From an uncultured Actinomycetes bacterium (GTDB lineage: Bacteria; Actinomycetota; Acidimicrobiia; Acidimicrobiales; Microtrichaceae), in assembly GCA_903941145.1 (NCBI GenBank), contig CAJANQ010000275.1, positions 1 to 19,575 of the forward strand: DNA of 19,575 nucleotides, written 5' to 3'. Made by a program: the position numbers and the translations under genes. This document shows positions 1 to 8,725 of this stretch, piece by piece; the stretch's first letter is position 1; every line of letters begins with the position of its first letter. The notes under the pieces are model-generated. The model was not told the origin of the DNA. It saw nothing but the letters and a program-made list of their open reading frames with translations, and made no database searches.

Positions 1-765
1 AAGTCCCGACGCCTGGTCCCGCAGCCGGTTGCCGGCCGAGCCGTCTCGACCGGCGATCGCGACCACCGCGCCCGGCACGGCGTCGACCAGGTCGTCGACC
101 AGCGCAAGCAGACGTTCCAGCCCCTTCGCCGGCTCCAGCCGAGCTACCGAGAGTACGAGCCGGTCGCCGTCGACCAGACCGAGGTCGGAACGCACCACCG
201 CGAGCTCGTCGGGGCTTCGCGGCGCGAACTTGGAGGCGTCACGGCCGCGCTCGGCCACCCGGATACGTGCGGCGGGCACCTTCAGCGTGCTGCCCCGCGA
301 GTCGGCCACACCCTGGGTGACTGCCTGGTACTTGGCACCGGCAAACCGGCCGAGCACCGTCTGCGTGGCCTCGACCACCTTCAGCTTCCACGACGCGACG
401 CCGCCCTCGCTGGTCGAGGTCTGCGTGGTCGTCGCCCAGGTCACCAACGACGGCACCTTGGTGCGCCGGGACGCCAGGAGCGTGGGCACCTCGGCCTCGT
501 AGAGGGTGGCGTGGACCAGGTCGGGCTGCAGCCGCTCGACCAGCGCGCGCAGCGCGGCGGCCCGGCCGCGGGCGCCCGAGGCCGACGACAGGTCGTGCAC
601 GGTGACACCCATCGCCTCGACCGTCGGCACGAGCATGCGCCGGTCGGTGAACAGCGCGAGGTCGAGCGTGACCCCGTGCTCCATGAGCCACGGGGCGGTG
701 GCGGCGAACGACTGCTCTGCCCCACCCTGGCCGTTGAGCCCGGGCATGACCACCAGCACCTTCAT
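1..765 (-). CDS. Glycosyltransferase, GT-B fold, family 4-like (N-terminal 255 codons, cut by window edge)
   Basis: The frame is open from ATG at 765 to the window edge without a stop, giving residues 1-255 of a longer protein. The N-terminus has a short beta strand and a glycine loop with GGAE (residues 14-17), as in the acceptor domain of GT4 enzymes. Residues 173-181 (RGRD then F) match the inter-domain segment usually written NGVD...F. Residues 206-215 (SVARLEPAKG) and 236-242 (AIAGRDG) match the start of the nucleotide-sugar-binding domain. The catalytic glutamates lie beyond the edge. It probably transfers a sugar from an activated donor to a lipid, glycan or metabolite; the substrate cannot be told. 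The start is supported by GAGGGGG six bases upstream. It begins 23 bases after nuoN with no visible terminator, so it may ride on the nuo transcript, but no functional link to complex I is evident. Confidence 0.85.
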   Translation of the reverse strand, partial: MKVLVVMPGLNGQGGAEQSFAATAPWLMEHGVTLDLALFTDRRMLVPTVEAMGVTVHDLSSASGARGRAAALRALVERLQPDLVHATLYEAEVPTLLASRRTKVPSLVTWATTTQTSTSEGGVASWKLKVVEATQTVLGRFAGAKYQAVTQGVADSRGSTLKVPAARIRVAERGRDASKFAPRSPDELAVVRSDLGLVDGDRLVLSVARLEPAKGLERLLALVDDLVDAVPGAVVAIAGRDGSAGNRLRDQASGL

Positions 766-771
766 GGTGCG

Positions 772-778
772 CCCCCTC
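772..778 (-). promoter_or_regulatory. Ribosome binding site of the glycosyltransferase gene
   Basis: The minus strand reads GAGGGGG, six bases before the ATG at 765. It lies in the 23-base gap after nuoN and supports the chosen start. The gap also holds a six-base CGATCG palindrome but no hairpin with a T tract. Confidence 0.6.
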
Positions 779-788
779 GGTCGATCGG

Positions 789-2312
789 TCAGCGTCGTGG
801 TGCGACGAGCTCGGCCGTGGCCTCGTTCGCTGCGTGCGTGACCGGGTCGGGCACGATGCCCAGCAGGAGCGTGCCGGCCAGTGCGATGCCGATCGCCACC
901 GAGACTGCAGCCGGCACCTTGACCGGAGCGACCTCGTCGCCCGGCTCGCCCTCGAAGTACATGGCGACGATGACCCGCAGGTACAGGAACGCCGCGATCA
1001 CCGCAGCGAGCATCGCCACCACGCCGAGCGCAGTGTCGCCCGAGTCGATGGCGGACCGGATCACGTAGAACTTGGACAAGAACCCGGCGGTGAGCGGGAC
1101 GCCCGCCTGGGCCAGCAGGAAGATCGTGAAGGCCAGCGCCAGACCGGGACGGATACGGCCCAGGCCCCGGTAGTCCGAGAGCTGGTGGTGGCCGTCGCCC
1201 TTGCGGCCGACGACGGCGACGACACCGAAGCTGCCCATGACCATGAAGGTGTACGACAGCAGGTAGAAGAGCGCAGCGCTCGTACCCATCGCAGTGCTGG
1301 AGTGGACCGCCACGAGGATGAAGCCGGCGTGGCCGATCGACGAGTACGCCAGCATGCGCTTCACGTTCGTCTGGACGAGCGCCATGACCGACCCGACGAG
1401 CAGGCTCAGCACGGCGAGGGCCAGCACCATCGGCCGCCACTCGTCGCGGTACGTCGGACCAAGGGCCAGGACGAACACCCGGATCATGCCGGCGAAGGCC
1501 GCCGTCTTGACCGCGGCGGCCATGAAGGCCGACACCGGGGTCGGGGCGCCCTGGTACACGTCCGGCGCCCACTGGTGGAACGGGACCGCTGCGACCTTGA
1601 AGGCGAAGCCGACGAGCATCAGGGCGATGCCGCCGAGCATCAGGCCGTTCTGCGTGATGACGTTGTCGGCCAGGAAGGTCGAGATGCGGGCCAGGTTGGT
1701 CGAGCCGGTTGCTCCGTAGACCATGGCGATGCCGTAGAGCAGGAACGCCGAGGCGAACGCGCCGTGGATGAAGTACTTCAGGCCGGACTCGAGCGAGGAC
1801 ATCCGGCGCCGGTGCATGGCCGAGAGGATGTACACCGCGATCGACAGGATCTCGAGGCCGATGAACAGCACGATGAGGTCGTTGGCGGCGGCCATGGTCG
1901 TGCCACCGGCGGCGGCCAGCAGCAGGAGCACGTACCACTCGGGACCTTCGAGGTCCTCACGGCGCAGGTAGCCCTCGAGCAGGAGTGCGCCCATGACGAC
2001 CGAGACGCACAGCGTTCCGATGACGAAGAGCGAGAACCGGTCCAGACCGACCGCTCCGCTGATCAGGCTGAGGTTGCCCCACTTGCCGACCCGGATCCAC
2101 AGACGGAACACGGTGCACAGCGCGGCGACGGCTGCGGAGATGGTCCACACGGCGGGGAACCAGACCGGCAGCTTGTCCTTGGTGACCGAGACGACGGTCA
2201 GGAGCAGCACGCCGCCCAGGGCCAAGATGATGCTCGGAGCCACCGACGAGAACTCGATGCTCGGCAGTCCACCCACGGAGGCCAGGACGTTCTGCAGGAC
2301 TGCAGCAGTCAT
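789..2312 (-). CDS. nuoN: NADH-quinone oxidoreductase subunit N
   Basis: This is one of the three antiporter-like proton-pumping subunits of the membrane arm of complex I, 507 residues long, close to the family's usual length. It is hydrophobic throughout, with about 14 membrane helices. The proton-channel residues expected from E. coli NuoN are visible: Glu154 in LFIGLE, Lys239 in FAFKVAAVPFHQWAPDVY, Lys269 in the AAAVKTAAF helix and Lys414 in FLSKFY. The signature GAPTPVSAFMAAAVK follows the broken helix. The ATG at 2312 shares its A with the stop of nuoM (TGATG), and a G-rich stretch (GGGGGTGAGGG) just upstream serves as ribosome binding site. It is the last nuo gene. The stop is TGA. Confidence 0.97.
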   Translation of the reverse strand: MTAAVLQNVLASVGGLPSIEFSSVAPSIILALGGVLLLTVVSVTKDKLPVWFPAVWTISAAVAALCTVFRLWIRVGKWGNLSLISGAVGLDRFSLFVIGTLCVSVVMGALLLEGYLRREDLEGPEWYVLLLLAAAGGTTMAAANDLIVLFIGLEILSIAVYILSAMHRRRMSSLESGLKYFIHGAFASAFLLYGIAMVYGATGSTNLARISTFLADNVITQNGLMLGGIALMLVGFAFKVAAVPFHQWAPDVYQGAPTPVSAFMAAAVKTAAFAGMIRVFVLALGPTYRDEWRPMVLALAVLSLLVGSVMALVQTNVKRMLAYSSIGHAGFILVAVHSSTAMGTSAALFYLLSYTFMVMGSFGVVAVVGRKGDGHHQLSDYRGLGRIRPGLALAFTIFLLAQAGVPLTAGFLSKFYVIRSAIDSGDTALGVVAMLAAVIAAFLYLRVIVAMYFEGEPGDEVAPVKVPAAVSVAIGIALAGTLLLGIVPDPVTHAANEATAELVAPRR

Positions 2313-3874
2313 CAGCCCTCACCCCCGTGCTCGGCGCCCTTGGCAGCCGGAGCGATCTTCGGGGTGACGTCCTTGGCGTCGAAGCCCTCCACGTTGCGGT
2401 CGATGTGGACGACGAGCGCCTTCACGGACGGCTCGATCCGGTCGAGCATGACCTTGGGGTAGATGCCGAGGAACACGATCAGGAACAGCAGCGGTGCGAG
2501 GACCGCGCCCTCGGACCACGTCAGGTCGCGCATCTTGGCGTTCTCCCCCTCGGCCTTGCCGTGGAAGACGCGCTGGTAGGCCCAGAGCAGGTAGAGCGCA
2601 GCGAGGATCACGCCGGTCACGGCGACGACGCCCCACCAGCGGGCGCCCTTGAAGGCACCGAGCAGCGCCAGGAACTCGCCCACGAACCCGTTCAGGCCGG
2701 GGAGCCCGATGCTCGAGAGCATGACCAGGGTGAACACGCCCGCCATGACCGGGGCCGACGACTGCAGGCCCGAGAGCGCCGAGATCTCACGGGTGTGCCG
2801 ACGCTCGTACACCATGCCGACCAGCAGGAACAGCGCGCCGGTGGTGATGCCGTGGTTGACCATCTGCAGGATGCCGCCCTCGATGCCCTGCGTGGTGATC
2901 GAGAAGATGCCCAGCACGATGAACCCGAGGTGGGCCACCGAGGAGTAGGCGACCAGCCGCTTGAGGTCCTTCTGCATCGTGGCGCAGATGGCGCCGTAGA
3001 CGATGCCGACGACGCCGAGGGTCAGCATGACCGGGGCGGCCCACACGCTGGCCTCGGGGAAGAGGTCCAGGCCGAACCGCACGAACCCGTACGTGCCGAG
3101 CTTGAGCATGACGGCTGCGAGCAGCACGGAGCCGGCCGTGGGCGCCTCGGTGTGGGCGTCCGGCAGCCAGGTGTGCAGCGGGAAGAGCGGGACCTTGACC
3201 GCGAAGGCCACCGCGAACGCCACGAAGATCCAACGAGACGCCGTCGTCGAGAGCGCCTGCTCCCGGGCCAGGGTCACCAGGTCGAACGTGAGCGGACCAC
3301 CGACGGCCTTCTGGTGCAGCACCGCCAGGGCGATGAGGCCGACCAGCATGAGGGCCGACCCGAACATCGTGTAGAGGAAGAACTTGGTCGCGGCGTAGAC
3401 GCGGCGGCCGTGGCCCCAGAGCCCGATGAGGAAGTACATCGGGACCAGGACGATCTCGAAGAACACGAAGAACACGACCAGGTCGAGGGCGCAGAAGACG
3501 CCGATCGAGCCGGCGAGCAGCACGAGCAGCCAGCCGTAGTAGGGCTTGGGGTCGTGGTCAGGGTTGGAGCCGAGCAGCGCGATCGGGAAGATGCCCGCCG
3601 CCAGCACGACCAGGAACAGCGAGATGCCGTCCACGCCGAAGTGCAGCGAGATCCCGAGGTCCTTGATCCAGGTGGTGTTCGACTCGAACTGGTAGCCGGG
3701 GTCACCGACCTTGAAGTTGACCAGCATGAACACGGCCATGCCGAGGACGACGATGCTGGTGAGCAGCGCGATGGGCCGGAACAGCTCGGTCCGGCGGGCG
3801 GGGAGGAGGGCGACGATGCCGGCGCCGACGAACGGCACGAGGATCATCAGGGGGAGCAGCGCGGAGGAGGTCAC
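2312..3874 (-). CDS. nuoM: NADH-quinone oxidoreductase subunit M
   Basis: This is a 520-residue antiporter-like membrane subunit of complex I that pumps protons. Expected channel residues are present: Glu140 (FFVFFE), Lys227 (AVKVPLFPLHTWLPDAH), Lys258 (AAVMLKLGTYG) and Glu400 (GFVGEF). These align with E. coli NuoM Glu144, Lys234, Lys265 and Glu407 at a constant offset. The chosen start is GTG at 3874, two bases after the nuoL TGA, with GGGGG six bases upstream. The next in-frame ATG is at 3847 (residue 10) and would remove part of the first helix. The frame stays open far upstream into nuoL, but that extension is out-of-frame nuoL sequence. The C-terminal tail after the last helix, about residues 475-520, is charged and soluble. 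The gene overlaps nuoN by one base. Confidence 0.95.
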   Translation of the reverse strand: MTSSALLPLMILVPFVGAGIVALLPARRTELFRPIALLTSIVVLGMAVFMLVNFKVGDPGYQFESNTTWIKDLGISLHFGVDGISLFLVVLAAGIFPIALLGSNPDHDPKPYYGWLLVLLAGSIGVFCALDLVVFFVFFEIVLVPMYFLIGLWGHGRRVYAATKFFLYTMFGSALMLVGLIALAVLHQKAVGGPLTFDLVTLAREQALSTTASRWIFVAFAVAFAVKVPLFPLHTWLPDAHTEAPTAGSVLLAAVMLKLGTYGFVRFGLDLFPEASVWAAPVMLTLGVVGIVYGAICATMQKDLKRLVAYSSVAHLGFIVLGIFSITTQGIEGGILQMVNHGITTGALFLLVGMVYERRHTREISALSGLQSSAPVMAGVFTLVMLSSIGLPGLNGFVGEFLALLGAFKGARWWGVVAVTGVILAALYLLWAYQRVFHGKAEGENAKMRDLTWSEGAVLAPLLFLIVFLGIYPKVMLDRIEPSVKALVVHIDRNVEGFDAKDVTPKIAPAAKGAEHGGEG

Positions 3875-3876
3875 CG

Positions 3877-5838
<1,962 letters not shown>

Positions 5839-5842
5839 CGAC

Positions 5843-6151
5843 TCAGCCCCTCATCAGTGAGATGTCGTCGACGTCGGCGCTCTGCCGGCGTCGCATGATG
5901 GCCACGATGATGCCGAGGCCGACCACGACCTCTGCGGCGGCCACGACCAGCACGAAGAACACGGCGGTCTGACCGCCCAGGTCGTCGAGGGCCGTGGAGA
6001 ACGACACGAAGGTCAGGTTCACGGCGTTGAGCATGAGCTCGACGCACATGAACATGACCAGCACGTTGCGGCGGACCAGCAGCCCGACGGCGCCGATCGA
6101 GAAGATGAGCGCGGCCAGCACCAGGTACCAGGTCTCGGTGAGCGTGAACAT
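5843..6151 (-). CDS. nuoK: NADH-quinone oxidoreductase subunit K
   Basis: This is a small three-helix membrane subunit (102 residues, normal length is about 100) of complex I that forms part of the proton path between the quinone site and the antiporter subunits. Both conserved buried glutamates are present: Glu38 in MFMCVELMLNAVNL and Glu74 in VVAAAEVVVGL, equivalent to E. coli Glu36 and Glu72. The ATG at 6151 shares its A with the nuoJ stop (TGATG) and is preceded by GGAAGGTGGGG. The C-terminal ten or so residues are acidic and hydrophilic. It ends four bases before nuoL. Confidence 0.97.
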   Translation of the reverse strand: MFTLTETWYLVLAALIFSIGAVGLLVRRNVLVMFMCVELMLNAVNLTFVSFSTALDDLGGQTAVFFVLVVAAAEVVVGLGIIVAIMRRRQSADVDDISLMRG

Positions 6152-6828
6152 CAGTCGTCCCCACCTTCCTGGGGGTCGCCCTCGGTGTCGGGCACGGCGA
6201 CCACCTCGGCGTCGGCGTCGACCTCGTCCTGAGCCTTGGCGTCGTCGGCGCGGCGGCGCACGTCGACGACGGTGCCCTCCGGGAACTCGTCGAGGTCGAT
6301 CAGCGGCTCGTTGGTGCGCTTGGACAGCACCACGGCGCCGACCACGGCGACCGTGAGCAGCACGGCGGTGATCTCGAAGGCGTACACGTACCGGGTGAAC
6401 AGCACCTCGGCGAGGTGGTTGATGTCCGGGCCCGGCTGGTTCAGCGGTGCCAGGTCGGCCTTGTCGCCGGTGGCCCGCTGTCCGGCCGACAGGAGCGCCA
6501 CCAGGCTCAGACCCAGGATGGCCAGGCCGGTCGCGACGGCGAGCGGCCGCTGGGCGACGAGCGGTTCACGGCCCTCGTCGGTCTCCCGGTCGACACCGAG
6601 CAGCATGATCACGAACAGGAAGAGGATGACGATGGCGCCCGCGTAGACGATGACCTGGATGGCAGCGAGGAAGTAGGCGCCCTGGTTGACGAACAGGACG
6701 GCGACGCCGAACAACGTGGCCACCAGGCTGAGTGCGTTGTGCACCGGGTTCTTCAGCAGCACCACGCCCAGCGCGCCGCCCAGGCAGATGGCGCCCGCGA
6801 GCAGGAAGGTGAACATCTCGACGCGCAT
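6151..6828 (-). CDS. nuoJ: NADH-quinone oxidoreductase subunit J
   Basis: This is a membrane subunit of complex I with five predicted helices at about residues 5-24, 31-49, 54-77, 95-114 and 147-169. The third helix (VIVYAGAIVILFLFVIMLLG) carries the conserved tyrosine (Tyr62) and glycine region that changes shape during coupling. At 225 residues it is longer than the E. coli protein (about 184). The excess is an acidic cytoplasmic tail, residues 175-225, rich in Asp and Glu. The ATG at 6828 overlaps the nuoI stop as TGATG. A second Met at residue 5 is possible, but the coupled ATG fits the operon's pattern. Confidence 0.96.
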   Translation of the reverse strand: MRVEMFTFLLAGAICLGGALGVVLLKNPVHNALSLVATLFGVAVLFVNQGAYFLAAIQVIVYAGAIVILFLFVIMLLGVDRETDEGREPLVAQRPLAVATGLAILGLSLVALLSAGQRATGDKADLAPLNQPGPDINHLAEVLFTRYVYAFEITAVLLTVAVVGAVVLSKRTNEPLIDLDEFPEGTVVDVRRRADDAKAQDEVDADAEVVAVPDTEGDPQEGGDD

Positions 6829-7505
6829 CAGTGGTGACCCCCGTGGTCATCGTCGTGCGCCGCGGCCTCGGCCGCTGCCGCCGCGGCAGCCGCCTCGCCG
6901 GGCTGTCCGCCCTCGGGCTGACGGACGCCGTAGCCCAGCTCGCCCGACCAGGCGACGACACCCTCGAAGTTGGCGTCGCCGCCGGGGGCCGTGGCCCGCA
7001 TCCAGCCCGAGGTGGCCGAGGCGGCGTCGAACCCGCCGTCCCAGTTCTCCCAGGGCATCTTCTGCGGGTGGCCGTCGTCGTCCACCAGCAGCTCGGACTT
7101 GGTGTAGATCGCGTCGGCCCGGTTGGTGAAGGCGAACTCGAACATCTTCGTCTCGGTGATCGCCTCGGTCGGGCAGGCCTCGACGCACAGGTCGCAGTGG
7201 ATGCACCGCAGGTAGTTGATCTCGTAGACGAACCCGAAGCGCTCGCCGGGCGAGTTCGGGTCCGTCGGGTCGTTGTCCTTGCCGCACACGTAGATGCAGC
7301 GGGCGGGACAGACACCGGCGCACAGCTCGCAGCCGATGCACTTCTCCATGCCGTCCTCGTACCGGTTCAGCACGTGGCGGCCGTGGAAGCGCTCGGGCTT
7401 CGGCCGCGTCTGCTCCGGGTACGACAGCGTGATGCGCTTGCCGGTCTCCGAGCGGGTGCCGAAGAACTTGGCAAGGGTGATCTTGAACCCACCGAGGTAG
7501 CCCAT
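6828..7505 (-). CDS. nuoI: NADH-quinone oxidoreductase subunit I (two 4Fe-4S ferredoxin domain)
   Basis: This is the peripheral-arm subunit that carries clusters N6a and N6b and passes electrons from NuoG toward NuoB. Two ferredoxin motifs are complete: Cys56, Cys59, Cys62, Cys66 (CIGCELCAGVCP) and Cys101, Cys104, Cys107, Cys111 (CIHCDLCVEACP). The N-terminal 35 residues form the amphipathic helix that lies on the membrane. At 225 residues it is longer than the usual core of about 160-180. The extra C-terminal part ends in an alanine run (205-212) and an Asp/His tail (HDDDHGGHH). The tail codons also contain the GGGGG used as ribosome binding site for nuoJ. The ATG at 7505 overlaps the nuoH stop. 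Confidence 0.97.
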   Translation of the reverse strand: MGYLGGFKITLAKFFGTRSETGKRITLSYPEQTRPKPERFHGRHVLNRYEDGMEKCIGCELCAGVCPARCIYVCGKDNDPTDPNSPGERFGFVYEINYLRCIHCDLCVEACPTEAITETKMFEFAFTNRADAIYTKSELLVDDDGHPQKMPWENWDGGFDAASATSGWMRATAPGGDANFEGVVAWSGELGYGVRQPEGGQPGEAAAAAAAAEAAAHDDDHGGHH

Positions 7506-8725
7506 CAGACGTCCACCTCCGACGCGTCCTTGGCCACGGACCCCGCGGCCATCGCCTCTGCGTGCTCAGAGTTCCGGATGGCAGCCCGCAGCAGACCGGC
7601 GCCGGCGGCCAGCACCGCCAGGCACACCACCACGGTGAGCGGCAGGTTCCAGCCCTGGTCGGCCGCGACACGGACGGTGGCGAGCAGCAGGAACCAGCCC
7701 AGCGCGAGCGGGATCAGGAACTTCCAGCCCAGGTCCATGAGCTGGTCGTAGCGGAACCGGGGCAGCGTGCCGCGGAAGAAGGCGAACATGTAGAGGAACA
7801 GCAGCACCTTCAGGAAGAAGTAGATGAAGGGCAGCACGTAGTCGGAGATCCAGCCGGTGATCCCGAAGGTCGGGCCCGACGGACCGCCCAGGAAGAGCGT
7901 CACGATGATCGCCGACATGGTGACGGCGTTCATGAACTCGGCCAGGAAGAACATGGCGAACCGCATCGAGGAGTACTCGGTGTGGAAACCGCCCACGAGC
8001 TCCTGCTCGGCCTCGACCAGGTCGAACGGCGGGCGGTTCAGCTCGGCGGTGCCGGCGATGATGAAGATGAAGAACGGCACGATGCCGGTCATCCAGAGGT
8101 TCCACCGGAGCCCGTACTGGCCGGCGACGATCTGGTTGGTCGAGAGCATCCCGCCGATCAGCAGGACCGTGGCGATGGAGAGCCCGAGGGCGGCCTCGTA
8201 GGAGACCATCTGCGCCGAGGCACGGACCGAGCCCAGCAGCGGGTACTTGGAGCCCGACGACCAGCCGGCGAGCACGATGCCGTAGACGGCGATCGACGAC
8301 ATGGCCAGCATCCAGAGGATGCCCATCTGCGGGTCGGCGACCTGCATGAAGGTCTTGTGGCCCAGGATCTCGACGACGCCGTCGTTGCCGTTCGAGAAGT
8401 TGCCGGCCAGCGGGACGATGGCGAAGGTCAGGAACGCCGGGATCACTGCGAGCAGCGGGGCCAGGCGGAACACGAAGCGGTCGGCCTTCTCGGGGAGCAG
8501 GTCCTCCTTGAACGACAGTTTCATGCCGTCGGCCAGGGTCTGCAGGATGCCGAACGGGCCGGCCCGGTTGGGGCCGAACCGGTTCTCCATGTCGGCGAGC
8601 GCCTTGCGCTCGAACCAGACCATGCCCATGACGGCGACCAGCAGGCCGGCGAAGGCGACGAGGACCTTGAGCAGGACCACGACCACCGTCATGAGGTCGA
8701 CGTTGCCGGAGAGGAGCGGGTCCAT
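7505..8725 (-). CDS. nuoH: NADH-quinone oxidoreductase subunit H
   Basis: This membrane subunit forms the quinone access chamber with NuoB and NuoD and starts the proton path. It has 406 residues with eight or more helices. Family signatures are clear: WFERKALADMENRFGPNRAG (about residues 37-56), AELNRPPFDLVEAEQELVGG (227-246) with its cluster of conserved acids, and RGTLPRFRYDQLMDLGWK (318-335). The tail from about residue 383 is hydrophilic and ends EVDV. Those last codons (GAGGTGGACGTC) double as the ribosome binding site for nuoI. The ATG at 8725 shares its A with the nuoG stop and is preceded by GGAGG. Confidence 0.98.
   Translation of the reverse strand: MDPLLSGNVDLMTVVVVLLKVLVAFAGLLVAVMGMVWFERKALADMENRFGPNRAGPFGILQTLADGMKLSFKEDLLPEKADRFVFRLAPLLAVIPAFLTFAIVPLAGNFSNGNDGVVEILGHKTFMQVADPQMGILWMLAMSSIAVYGIVLAGWSSGSKYPLLGSVRASAQMVSYEAALGLSIATVLLIGGMLSTNQIVAGQYGLRWNLWMTGIVPFFIFIIAGTAELNRPPFDLVEAEQELVGGFHTEYSSMRFAMFFLAEFMNAVTMSAIIVTLFLGGPSGPTFGITGWISDYVLPFIYFFLKVLLFLYMFAFFRGTLPRFRYDQLMDLGWKFLIPLALGWFLLLATVRVAADQGWNLPLTVVVCLAVLAAGAGLLRAAIRNSEHAEAMAAGSVAKDASEVDV

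Noticed and set aside
766..790. CGATCG palindrome after nuoN as a possible terminator
   Set aside because: The symmetry is only six bases with no extended stem and no T tract.
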